From NCBI GenBank assembly GCA_902493985.1, contig CABURR010000005.1, positions 1 through 58,310 of the forward strand: a stretch of 58,310 nucleotides of DNA. The letters are read 5' to 3'. Positions 32,828-40,506 of the stretch are shown piece by piece. The notes under the pieces are model-generated. The model had not been told where the DNA came from. It saw only the letters and a program-made list of their open reading frames with translations, and did not search any database. Numbering within the stretch: position 1 is the first letter of the stretch; each line of letters starts with the position of its first letter. Source of the stretch: an uncultured Collinsella sp. GTDB lineage: Bacteria > Actinomycetota > Coriobacteriia > Coriobacteriales > Coriobacteriaceae. The position numbers and the translations under genes are program-made.

Positions 32828-33574
32828 ATGGAAAAGCTGGGAGTTATCGGCGGCATGGGCGCCGAGGCCACGTCGTATTACTACGACCAGGTGGTGCGTC
32901 ATACGGCTGCTGCCTGCGATCAGGAACATATCGACATGGTGGTGCTCTCCAAGTCGACCATGCCCGACCGCACGCTGGCCATTAAGACCGGCGAGCATGC
33001 CAAGCTGCTGGCGACCATGAAAGAGTGTGCCCAGGCACTCGAGTCGCTGGGCTGTGCGCACATTGCTATTCCCTGCAACACGTCACACTACTTCTACGAC
33101 CAGATCCAGTCGTTTACGAAGGTGCCGATTATCCACATGCCGCGTGAGTCGGTGCGCTATGCTCTGGCCGGTGCGGTGATGGGGGAGTGCGAGTTCGACC
33201 CCAACCTGAGTATGCCGGCCGAGCCGGTGCACAAGATTGGCATCATGGGCACCGACGGAACCGTGGGCGCGGGCGTCTACGGCCGCGAATGTAAGGCTGC
33301 GGGTGTTGAGGTTGTCTATCCCAGCGAGAAACGTCAGAACGATGTGATGTCGCTTATCTACGATGATGTGAAGGCCGGACGTGAGCCCGATATGGATAAG
33401 TTCGACCGCGTGATGTGGGAGTTCGCCCGTAGCGGCTGCGACCGCGTCATTCTGGCCTGCACCGAGCTCTCGGTGCTGCAAAAGTACCGAGAGATGCCCG
33501 AGATCACCCTCGACGCCATGGATGTCCTGGTGCGCGAATCCATCATCCGCAGCGGCGCCCCCTACCGCCTCTAG
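32828..33574 (+). CDS. Aspartate racemase
   Basis: 248 residues, Asp/Glu racemase superfamily. MEKLGVIGGMGAEATSYYYDQV, the first catalytic Cys in AIPCNTSHYFYD and the second in VILACTELSVL form the two-base cofactor-independent site. AAGGAGG lies 7 nt before the ATG at 32828. It follows the D-Asp ligase by 84 nt on the same strand. The pair would turn L-Asp into D-Asp and then attach it to the peptidoglycan stem peptide. Confidence 0.9.
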   Translation: MEKLGVIGGMGAEATSYYYDQVVRHTAAACDQEHIDMVVLSKSTMPDRTLAIKTGEHAKLLATMKECAQALESLGCAHIAIPCNTSHYFYDQIQSFTKVPIIHMPRESVRYALAGAVMGECEFDPNLSMPAEPVHKIGIMGTDGTVGAGVYGRECKAAGVEVVYPSEKRQNDVMSLIYDDVKAGREPDMDKFDRVMWEFARSGCDRVILACTELSVLQKYREMPEITLDAMDVLVRESIIRSGAPYRL

Positions 33575-33633
33575 CTTCCGACCCGCCAAAAAGGGACAGG
33601 TTAATTTTGGTAGGTTTTATCTGGTGAAACAGT

Positions 33634-33670
33634 AAAGGCCTCGGCTCGTTTGGTGCGAGCCGAGGCCTTT
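33634..33670. terminator. Terminator between racemase and ECF operon
   Basis: A perfect 15-bp stem (AAAGGCCTCGGCTCG, 33634-33648, with 33656-33670) ending in TTTT. A GGGACAGGTT repeat motif lies just upstream at about 33594. Confidence 0.9.
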
Positions 33671-33699
33671 TGCGTTGGGCGGTTGCTGTCGGTGGTGAA

Positions 33700-34446
33700 C
33701 TAGAACAGGAAGCCGATGGCGATGGGGGCGATGCTGACGATGAGCACGGCGATGTCCAGGCCCTTGATGGGGTAGCGCTTGTACGAGCTGGCGCGCGTAC
33801 GCAGATAGAAGCCGCGCTGTTCTGCCGCCAAGGCTGTGGCATCGGTCTTGCCCACGCTCGAGATGAGCAGTGGCACGCACAGTGGCAGCATGAGCTTAAG
33901 CTTCTTGATGGGGTTCTTGGTGTCGTACTCGACGCCGCGTGCGGTCTGCGCCTCCATGATGGCGTTCATCTCCTGACCAAACACCGGCACAAAGCGCAGC
34001 GCCGTGGTAAAGGTGAAGGCATAGCGATACGGTACGTGCAGCACCTCGACGCAGGCGTTGGCAAGGTCGTTGAGCTTGGTCACCATGAGCATGAGGATGA
34101 GTGGTAACGCCACACCCAGTAGGCGCAGACAGGCCTTCGATCCTGTGATGAGGCCCGTGTCGGTGATAAAGCCCCACACCACGTTGCCATCGCGCATAAA
34201 GGCCAGCTGGAGCACCAGCATGATAAGCGCGAGCGGGATCAGCAACTTGAGCAGCGAGAACAGACGGTCGACGACGCCGGCATAGGCGCCCAGCGCAAGG
34301 GTGAGTGCCAAAAAGCCCAGCAGCGCCACGTAGGTGTCGGACAAGAAGATGCCGACGATGATGGCGGCGGCGAGGCCCAGTTTGACGACGGGGTTCAGGC
34401 GATGCAGTAGCGTATCGCCCGGCATGTAGTCGATGACGTTAACCAC
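33700..34446 (-). CDS. ECF transporter T component (EcfT-like)
   Basis: About 248 residues with five to six membrane helices. It has the EcfT start YMPGDTLLHRLNPVVKLG and the cytoplasmic coupling motif region ARGVEYDTKNPIKKLKLML with a second basic segment AEQRGFYLRTRAS (Ala-Arg-Gly type). I prefer the GTG at 34446, which has AAGGAG about 10 nt upstream and overlaps the ATPase stop by 8 nt; an ATG at 34479 is possible. It connects the ATPases to the substrate-binding S protein. Confidence 0.85.
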   Translation of the reverse strand: MVNVIDYMPGDTLLHRLNPVVKLGLAAAIIVGIFLSDTYVALLGFLALTLALGAYAGVVDRLFSLLKLLIPLALIMLVLQLAFMRDGNVVWGFITDTGLITGSKACLRLLGVALPLILMLMVTKLNDLANACVEVLHVPYRYAFTFTTALRFVPVFGQEMNAIMEAQTARGVEYDTKNPIKKLKLMLPLCVPLLISSVGKTDATALAAEQRGFYLRTRASSYKRYPIKGLDIAVLIVSIAPIAIGFLF

Positions 34447-36190
34447 GGTGGACCATCTCCTTGGTAATTCGAACGACATCGGTGACCTCGCTCACCTGCG
34501 CAAAAGCGGGCGAGACGGAAGATGCCAGACGGCGCGAGAGTTCAATAACCTGGGGAGGCTCCACGTAGGCACGCCGCATGAGATCGATGTTCGAGAATAG
34601 CTCGTGCGTGCGGCCGCGGTCGAGGATGCGACCGTCGGCCATCACCACGATGCGCTCGGCAAAATCCGAGACGACTTCCATATCGTGGCAGACCATGATA
34701 ACGGCGCAACCACGCTCGGCCATGGTGCGCACCGTTTCCATGACGGTCATGCACTCGCGGTAATCAAGGCCGCTCGTGGGCTCGTCGAGCACGACGATCT
34801 TGGGCTCTACGACCACGACAGAGGCGAGTGCCACCATCTGGCGCTGACCGCGCGAAAGCGAGAAAGGCGCCTCATCGGCAGGCAGGCCAAAGCGGTCGAT
34901 GACGAGCTGGGCGCGACGCAGTGCCTCGGCACGGTCGATGCCGGCAAGCTCCAGGCCAAAAGCCACCTCGTCGAGTACGGTGTCCTTGCAGATCTGGCGG
35001 TCGGGGTTTTGGAAGAGGGTTGCGACTTCGCGGGCGATGCGGCTCGTGGGAACGGCTGCGGTATCCAGTCCCGTGACGCGCACGCTGCCCGAGGCGGGCT
35101 TAAGCAGGCCTGTGAGCAGCTTGGTGAGCGTGGTCTTGCCGGCACCGTTCTGGCCGACGATGCCCACGAGCTCGCCGGGATAGAGGGTCAGGTTGAGGTC
35201 GTGGACGGCGGCGCCGCCATTGGGATAGGCAAACTCGACATGGTCGAAGGTGAGTACGGGTTCGGCGTCCTTGGCATGCGGACGCAGCGACGGTGCATGC
35301 GGGGAACCGGTGGGCGTCTGGGCTTCGATGGCCGCGTGTGCGGGGTCGACGATGCCCGAAATCAGGCGCTCGGCCTCATCGACATCCAAGCAAGGGGTAC
35401 CGCTTACCAGGCCATCGGCCTCGAGGCTATTGAAGATGCGCGTGACGCGAGGGCAGTCGACGCCGATGGCACGGAGCTCGTCGGTATGCGCGAAGACCTC
35501 GTGTGGCTCGCCCTGCAGCGCGATTTCGCCATGGTTGAGCACGAACACGCGGTTGCAGTACTCCGAGAGCAGGGCGACTTTTTGTTCAACGACGACGATG
35601 GTGATTCCAAGTGCGCGGTTTGCCTCACGCAGCGTCTCGAAGACCAACGTGGAGCTAGCGGGGTCGAGTGCCGCGGTGGGCTCGTCGAGAACCAAGACGC
35701 GCGGACGCATGGCGAGGATGGCGGCGATGGCTACCTTTTGCTTCTGTCCGCCCGAGAGGGTGGCGATTTCGCGGTCGCGCAGGTCGCTGATGCCGACGGT
35801 CTCGAGCGTTTCGCTCACGCGCTGCTCGATCTGGTCGTGGGGAACGCCAAAGTTCTCGAGGCCAAAGAGCATCTCGTCCTCGACGACCGAGGCGACCATC
35901 TGCGTGTCGATATCCTGCAGCACACTGCCGACGATTTGCGACACGTCGGTCAGCGAGACCTCGCAGGTGTCGTGGCCGTCAACTAACACGGAGCCATAAA
36001 AGGCGCCGGTGTAGTGGTGAGGTACGGCGCCCGACAGACAGGCGGCAAGTGTGGACTTACCGGCGCCCGAGGGCCCGATGATGCCGATGAAATCTCCCTT
36101 GTTCACGCTGAGCGAAACGTGGCTGAGCGCCTGCTCGGCTTGCGTGCCATAGGAGAACGAGACATCGTCGACGTTGATGATCGTTTCCAT
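34439..36190 (-). CDS. ECF transporter ATPase, two fused ABC domains (EcfA-EcfA')
   Basis: 583 residues with two complete nucleotide-binding domains in one chain. First: GPSGAGKST, LSGGQKQKVAIA, LVLDEPTAALD. Second: GQNGAGKTT, LSRGQRQMVALA, VVLDEPTSGLD. The second signature has LSRGQ instead of LSGGQ. Most ECF systems use two separate EcfA chains; the fused form occurs in actinobacteria. It lies between the S protein (upstream) and EcfT (downstream, overlapping), so the three make one dedicated transporter. Confidence 0.9.
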   Translation of the reverse strand: METIINVDDVSFSYGTQAEQALSHVSLSVNKGDFIGIIGPSGAGKSTLAACLSGAVPHHYTGAFYGSVLVDGHDTCEVSLTDVSQIVGSVLQDIDTQMVASVVEDEMLFGLENFGVPHDQIEQRVSETLETVGISDLRDREIATLSGGQKQKVAIAAILAMRPRVLVLDEPTAALDPASSTLVFETLREANRALGITIVVVEQKVALLSEYCNRVFVLNHGEIALQGEPHEVFAHTDELRAIGVDCPRVTRIFNSLEADGLVSGTPCLDVDEAERLISGIVDPAHAAIEAQTPTGSPHAPSLRPHAKDAEPVLTFDHVEFAYPNGGAAVHDLNLTLYPGELVGIVGQNGAGKTTLTKLLTGLLKPASGSVRVTGLDTAAVPTSRIAREVATLFQNPDRQICKDTVLDEVAFGLELAGIDRAEALRRAQLVIDRFGLPADEAPFSLSRGQRQMVALASVVVVEPKIVVLDEPTSGLDYRECMTVMETVRTMAERGCAVIMVCHDMEVVSDFAERIVVMADGRILDRGRTHELFSNIDLMRRAYVEPPQVIELSRRLASSVSPAFAQVSEVTDVVRITKEMVHRG

Positions 36191-36208
36191 GGATACCTTT
36201 CATAGTCA

Positions 36209-36252
36209 TTGGGGACGTTCTTACATGACTAGTCGTTTAAGAACGTCCCCAA
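36209..36252. repeat. 15-bp perfect inverted repeat with GGGGAC core
   Basis: TTGGGGACGTTCTTA (36209-36223) and its complement (36238-36252) enclose ACTAGTCGTTT, and CTAGTCGTTTGGGACAG follows directly. It lies between the S-component and ATPase genes and shares the GGGGAC motif with repeats at about 18770 and 33595. Confidence 0.5.
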
Positions 36253-36296
36253 AAGCTAGTCGTTTGGGACAGTCTTTACCGATGGGGCACTGTGGG

Positions 36297-36869
36297 TTAG
36301 TTGAGCTTCAGGGCCTTCTGGATAGGCAGGTAGAGGGCGCCGACCAGAATGGCGTTAAAGACGGCGGTCATGGCGACGACGGGCAACATGGCGGCGGCGA
36401 GCTCGCCGACCACGCCGAGCATTGCCATCTTGATGACCATGAAGATGACGCCGGAGACAAAGGTGGTCAGGAAGGTTGCGACAATGGCGATCGCGGGCTT
36501 GACCTGACCGTTCTTGCCAGCGGCGTTGACGATGCCGGCCATGAGCATGGCGGCGATGCCCTCGGCGGCAAAATCGACGAACGGCGAAGTGGTGGTGATC
36601 TGGATCACGGCAGCCGAGATGAGGCCAATGACGAGCGCCTGGCCGATGTTGGGACGAACGACCAGGATGGTGAGGCAGAAGGCCGAGATGATGAACTCGG
36701 GGCTGATCATGCCGCCCGAGATGCCCGAGATGGCCTTGCCGACGGTGAAGTTGAGGATGAAGCCGGCAGCGAGCAGGATGGCGAGCAGGACGAGGGCGCG
36801 GACATCGAGTTTGCCGCGGTCAGCGGTCTGGACGGTGCGGGGCTGGGCGGCGGTGGTGTTCTGAGACAT
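36297..36869 (-). CDS. TrpP-like substrate-binding (S) component, likely tryptophan transporter
   Basis: About 190 residues with five to six helices. VRALVLLAILLAAGFILNF, GGMISPEFIISAFCLTILVVRP, GLISAAVIQITTTSPFVDF, TFLTTFVSGVIFM and AVFNAILVGALYLPIQ follow the TrpP pattern (LxxMALLLAIG, GGMKPDLML, GLISALTTSFPG, TLVSGTVFL, NTIAMAVIYPIV). GAAAGGA lies before the ATG at 36869. The upstream leader peptide with three tandem Trp codons supports tryptophan as substrate. The ATPase and T genes follow, so here the TrpP-like protein has its own ECF module. Confidence 0.82.
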   Translation of the reverse strand: MSQNTTAAQPRTVQTADRGKLDVRALVLLAILLAAGFILNFTVGKAISGISGGMISPEFIISAFCLTILVVRPNIGQALVIGLISAAVIQITTTSPFVDFAAEGIAAMLMAGIVNAAGKNGQVKPAIAIVATFLTTFVSGVIFMVIKMAMLGVVGELAAAMLPVVAMTAVFNAILVGALYLPIQKALKLN

Positions 36870-36914
36870 GGTGAAAATCCTTTCGGAATGGGGGTGCAAG
36901 AGAAAAGTGGAGGC

Positions 36915-37044
36915 GCGTGATGCGAATGCGATCGGGCTCGAGATAGAAAAAGGCCCCCGGTCGAAACCGGAGGCCTTCCAATCACCTAGAGCGCAAAAAC
37001 AGGCGTGAGGGACTCACTGTCGACCGATCGTATTCGCATCACGC
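36915..37044. repeat. 21-bp inverted repeat bracketing the attenuator
   Basis: 36915-36935 and 37024-37044 are complementary at 20 of 21 positions. The upstream arm in RNA is the codons just after Trp-Trp-Trp; the downstream arm lies after the terminator. Once transcribed through, the leader could form a long stem enclosing the terminator. Confidence 0.6.
36947..36975 (-). terminator. Attenuator terminator in the trp-type leader
   Basis: On the minus strand GGCCTCCGGT and ACCGGGGGCC (10 bp, one G-U; plus positions 36966-36975 and 36952-36961) form a stem followed by UUUUU. TCGACCG in its loop and 3' arm (plus 36958-36964) can instead pair with CGGTCGA inside the leader peptide's last codons (37020-37026), a possible antiterminator. 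Confidence 0.8.
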
Positions 37045-37082
37045 CACCACCAGTTGTTGAGAGACTTCATCGTGTTCTTCAT
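37014..37082 (-). CDS. Tryptophan leader peptide (Trp-Trp-Trp)
   Basis: A 22-residue ORF with AAGGAG before its ATG at 37082. Residues 11-13 are three consecutive Trp codons (SLNNWWWRDANTIG). It ends 40 nt before a terminator hairpin and about 145 nt upstream of the TrpP-like gene. Three tandem Trp codons in 22 are very unlikely by chance and mark a ribosome-stalling leader. When Trp-tRNA is scarce the ribosome stops at 37044-37052, leaving 37020-37026 free to disrupt the terminator; when Trp is plentiful it moves to the stop and the terminator forms. Confidence 0.85.
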   Translation of the reverse strand: MKNTMKSLNNWWWRDANTIGRQ

Positions 37083-37220
37083 GTTGGTGGCTCCTTTCGT
37101 GATGCCGTGGCGCGGTCGCACCTAGTTGCTGTTGCGCTGCACTATAGCACAGCGAAGTGTGTGCGGGGAAATCTTTTTTAAAAAGATTTCAGGCGGGTTT
37201 CCCGCCGGTCAAAAGAGCGG

Positions 37221-37262
37221 GCTGAGCGGGCGAGGCTGCCATCGCTGCCTTGCCCGCTCAGC
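37221..37262. terminator. Terminator after the C69 peptidase gene
   Basis: A 16-bp stem (37221-37236 with 37247-37262, one wobble) with a TTTT run on the minus-strand side (CTCTTTTG). The stretch between it and the leader also has an AAATCTTTTT/AAAAAGATTT dyad near 37170-37190. Confidence 0.75.
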
Positions 37263-37277
37263 TAGGACATGAGGGCC

Positions 37278-39080
37278 TTAGGCCTTCTTGCGACGATAGA
37301 TCACGTAGGCGCAGACACCGATGATGACGACGGCGCCAACGGCCATGGCGGCCATGTTGTTGCCCTCGGACTTCTCCTCGGTGACCTCTTCCTCTTCGGC
37401 CTCGGGCTCGGCCACGTCCTCATCGGAAAGGGCCTCGTCGGCGTAGGTGATGGACTCGACCAGGCAGTTGTTGTCAACATCGTAGTCACTCGGGACGAAC
37501 TCCTCGGAGAAATCGCCCTCCTGGAGGTAGTCGCGCATCTCCTCGAGCATGGCCTTGCACTTAACATAGGTGTTCTTGGTTGCAGCCTTGCCGGCCTTGT
37601 TGGCCAGGGCGGTGCGGGCTTCGGTGCCTTCTTCGGCCTGCATGGCCTCGTCGACGGTCAGGTTCTGCTCGATGAGTTCCTTCTGCAGGGCGTCGAGATA
37701 GGCGCGGACGCCGGTGGCGCAGTGGTCGCGGTTCTCATAGGCGAGCGTGTTGATGTCCATGAGGACGTAGTTGATGGAGTTCTTGGGCTCCTCGTTGTTC
37801 ACGACGTCTTCCTCTTCGCAGTGATCGAAGGGGACATCCTGATCGCTGAAGTAGGGGCTGACCTCGGTGAGCAGTGCGGAGTAGAGGGGGATGGCGACGG
37901 AGAACTCAGCGTTGGAGAGCATCTCCCACTGGATGGTCGCGATCTCGGGATCCATGCCGTGACGGATCTGGAAGGTGTGGATCTCGGTGTTGCGGTTGGA
38001 GCCGATGGCATAGGCGCCGTCGGTGTTGGCGTTGAGGCCGGCGACATTCTCGCCGCGAGCGGCGAAGGAACGAATCATCTCAAAGGTGTTCCAGTCGGAC
38101 TTGCCGGGCTGAAAGAACAGCGGCTGCATCTCGTGGACCAGGGCGCCGGTCGTGGCGCGAGCCTCTTCGCGCTCGTCCTTGACGATCTCGTAGTCAGTGC
38201 CTTCAGCCAGCGGGGCCATGAAGTAATCGCGACCCTGGATATAGCGCGACCACTGGTGCATACCGGCCTCGTCGATCTTCTCGCCGTAGGTCTTGGCGAC
38301 GTCGAACTTGCCGTCGGTGTACTCGGCAAAGCCCTTCTCCTTAGGCATGGACTCGATGCCCTCGGAATGGAGACAGTTCTCGGTGTCATCGAGGTCGACG
38401 TTATAGGTGAGGTTGCCGATGTTGGGGTTGAGCGAGGCGATGTCATCGGCGAGCTTCATAGCAATCCACTGATGGCCGGAAAGCGCGGCGAACAACCAGG
38501 TCTCGGTGCTGTCGGCGATGATGATCTGATCGTTGGAGCAGACGCCCTGCTCGTCGATCAGGCTGCCGATGAGCTCGACGCCCTCGCGGGCCGTGGCGCT
38601 CTCGCCCAGGATGACGCTGGCATAGCTGTATTCGCCAATGCCGGTCTCCTCGGTGATGGGGTCGGCCTCTTCGGCCTTCTCGTTATAGGAGGTGCTCAAC
38701 GTGGCAGAGCAGGAGACGCCCTTCTCGTTGATGCCGGCCTCGGAATATGCGTCGTAGCGATCTTCCCACTGCGAGGGGTTGTCGCGAACGAAGGTGTAGC
38801 GGTAGGTTGCGCCCTTGGACTTGTACTCAAAACCGGACTCGACCGAGGTGTACTCGTTGCCGTCCTTGTGTGCGGGCTCAATGCCAAAATGCTTGACATA
38901 GCGCGGACCGAAGTCCTCGGAACGGCCGTAGTACGTGTTGCCGTCTGCCGTGAGCTTGCTGCCCATGTAGATCTGGGTGCAGGCGAGTGCCGAAGTCGGC
39001 ATGGCCATGATGGCCGCTGCTCCAAACGCAAGGCCGCAGCCGAGCTTTTTGAGCGTGTTGACAGGATGAGTAAACCTCAT
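37278..39080 (-). CDS. Peptidase family C69 dipeptidase, membrane-anchored
   Basis: 600 residues. The signal (LKKLGCGLAFGAAAIMAMPTSALA) ends directly before CTQIYMGSKLTADGNTYYGRSEDFG; the Cys right after the cleavage site is the N-terminal nucleophile of C69/Ntn dipeptidases. Further family motifs are VSCSATLS, IIIADSTETWLFAALSGHQW and a long C-terminal helical region. It ends in an acidic stretch (AEPEAEEEEVTEEKSEG), one membrane helix (MAAMAVGAVVIIGVCAYVIY) and RRKKA, so it is held on the outer face. GGGAGGG precedes the ATG at 39080. A likely role is nutrient dipeptide release. Confidence 0.87.
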   Translation of the reverse strand: MRFTHPVNTLKKLGCGLAFGAAAIMAMPTSALACTQIYMGSKLTADGNTYYGRSEDFGPRYVKHFGIEPAHKDGNEYTSVESGFEYKSKGATYRYTFVRDNPSQWEDRYDAYSEAGINEKGVSCSATLSTSYNEKAEEADPITEETGIGEYSYASVILGESATAREGVELIGSLIDEQGVCSNDQIIIADSTETWLFAALSGHQWIAMKLADDIASLNPNIGNLTYNVDLDDTENCLHSEGIESMPKEKGFAEYTDGKFDVAKTYGEKIDEAGMHQWSRYIQGRDYFMAPLAEGTDYEIVKDEREEARATTGALVHEMQPLFFQPGKSDWNTFEMIRSFAARGENVAGLNANTDGAYAIGSNRNTEIHTFQIRHGMDPEIATIQWEMLSNAEFSVAIPLYSALLTEVSPYFSDQDVPFDHCEEEDVVNNEEPKNSINYVLMDINTLAYENRDHCATGVRAYLDALQKELIEQNLTVDEAMQAEEGTEARTALANKAGKAATKNTYVKCKAMLEEMRDYLQEGDFSEEFVPSDYDVDNNCLVESITYADEALSDEDVAEPEAEEEEVTEEKSEGNNMAAMAVGAVVIIGVCAYVIYRRKKA

Positions 39081-39164
39081 AATCCCTCCCAACCGTTGAA
39101 ACCCTGCGGAACCGTGCAGGATTTCAGCTAATAAATACATCTATTAGCCTATAGGAAGTCTAAA

Positions 39165-39193
39165 GAGTATTCATCTAATTCGATGAAGTACTC
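39165..39193. promoter_or_regulatory. Dyad upstream of the C69 peptidase gene
   Basis: GAGTATTCATC and GATGAAGTACTC form an almost perfect dyad, followed by two further CGATGAGCG copies (39194-39202 region and about 39213-39221) and a final AATACTCAT. The repeated half-sites suggest a regulator-binding cluster. The surrounding 39081-39388 intergenic region holds only this and the terminator at 39317. Confidence 0.4.
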
Positions 39194-39316
39194 GATGAGC
39201 GTCCTAAAATATGCGATGAGCGGATAAAAATACTCATTTTGTAGCTTTAGTTAAATAAAGGCACCCTGCAATTACTGTACCTGAATAAAGCGCCTTGCAC
39301 GGGGCACAAAGAAAAA

Positions 39317-39353
39317 TCCCCCGCTGCTTGGCAAATGCATAAACAGCAGGGGA
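39317..39353 (-). terminator. Terminator after the lipid kinase operon
   Basis: On the minus strand TCCCCTGCTG pairs with CAGCGGGGGA (10 bp, one G-U), followed by UUUUUCUUU. Confidence 0.85.
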
Positions 39354-39388
39354 GACGATAATTGGATGAATATCATGCCAATGTGGAA

Positions 39389-39481
39389 TTACTTCTTCCG
39401 GCGGTGGATTACGTTGATCGCATAGCCGACGAGCATGGCCAAAACGATGATGATAAAGCCGAGCAGGGGATTGTCGTTCAT
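39389..39481 (-). CDS. 30-residue membrane mini-protein
   Basis: ATG at 39481, AGAGGA 5-6 nt upstream, stop at 39389-39391. It starts MNDNPLLGFIIIVLAMLVGY and ends in a basic HRRKK tail: one transmembrane helix with the tail inside. It begins 9 nt after the end of the lipid kinase gene and precedes a strong terminator, so it is the second gene of that operon. It may tether or regulate the kinase; no family known to me. Confidence 0.6.
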   Translation of the reverse strand: MNDNPLLGFIIIVLAMLVGYAINVIHRRKK

Positions 39482-39490
39482 AGGGTCCTC

Positions 39491-40408
39491 TTATTTTCCG
39501 AGCGGGGAGAATTCGTCGACGATGAGGTCGAGGCATTGTGGAAGCGCGCGGGCTCCAAAGACGCCCGAATTGCTGGAGATAATCTCGCCATCGAACTGCA
39601 TGCCCAGCGACGGGGTGCAGGTGATCTTGGCTTCCTTGGTCTGGATGATCTTGAACTGCGGGCGCCCGAGTACCTTGCCGGCGGGGTCAAGCGCAGCGGT
39701 GATCACGGTAGGCAACAGCTGCACGGTGCGCACGGGTTCGATGACCGCAATGTCGACCATGCCATCGTTCATGCGGCAGTCGGGGAACAGGTTGATGTCG
39801 TTTTGGATGACCGAGGTGTTGCCGGCCATGCAGCAGATGCCGTCGAGCTCCTCGACAATGCCGTCATGCTCAATCGTAAAGTGCGCTACCGTAGGGTTGG
39901 GCGTGGCGAGCGCAGAGAGGAAGTAGGCGATCTCGCCGATGTCGTTTTTGGTGGGGGCGGCCTTCATCATGATCTCGGCGTCGAAGCCCGAGCCGGCGAT
40001 GATGATAAAGCCGTGGCGCTTCTCGTTGCCGTTCTCGTCGAGCCAAAAGAGCTCGCCCATGTCCACTTTGACCGTGCGACCGGCGCGGCAAGCCTTGGCA
40101 AGCGCCGCTGCCTCGGGGGCATTGCCGATGTTGTTGAAGAACAGGCAGGCTGTGCCGGAGGGGAAGACGAGCGTGGGGACACCGCATCCGCGCATCTGGT
40201 CGAGCACGTTGGAGACGGTGCCGTCGCCGCCCGAAACGACCACGCGATCAAACTCGCGCACGTCTGCCACGGCGTCCTCGGGTTCCATGCCATCGCCGAT
40301 AAAGCGCATCACGACCTCGTCGCCGCCCTGTGCTAGGGCGTGCGTGAATGCGAAGATTTCATCTGAGCTGGGGCCCGATGCCGGGTTGTGGATGATAAGG
40401 CAGCGCAT
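39491..40408 (-). CDS. Diacylglycerol/lipid kinase family protein (DAGK catalytic domain)
   Basis: 305 residues. MRCLIIHNPASG at the start, VVVSGGDGTVSNVLD (GGDGT nucleotide motif), FPSGTACLFFNNIG and the C-terminal QFDGE segment match the DagK/YegS-type lipid kinase fold. It phosphorylates diacylglycerol or a similar lipid. The usual GTxNDFA is here GTACLFFNN, a variant lacking the Asp; so the substrate or activity may differ. ATG at 40408; the ribosome site is weak (GGGAAC). The mini-protein gene follows. Confidence 0.82.
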   Translation of the reverse strand: MRCLIIHNPASGPSSDEIFAFTHALAQGGDEVVMRFIGDGMEPEDAVADVREFDRVVVSGGDGTVSNVLDQMRGCGVPTLVFPSGTACLFFNNIGNAPEAAALAKACRAGRTVKVDMGELFWLDENGNEKRHGFIIIAGSGFDAEIMMKAAPTKNDIGEIAYFLSALATPNPTVAHFTIEHDGIVEELDGICCMAGNTSVIQNDINLFPDCRMNDGMVDIAVIEPVRTVQLLPTVITAALDPAGKVLGRPQFKIIQTKEAKITCTPSLGMQFDGEIISSNSGVFGARALPQCLDLIVDEFSPLGK

Positions 40409-40506
40409 ACTTACGTTCCCGTTCTGTGACTAACCGAGTATAGTTGTAAGGCAATGCCGATATCCTACCCGTGTTTTTCGGGCCTAACCTTATTCGATGG
40501 GTTGAT

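Noticed and set aside
37269..39131. 620-codon open frame antisense to the C69 peptidase gene
   Set aside because: Shadow frame produced by GC-biased third positions; no ribosome site or domain.
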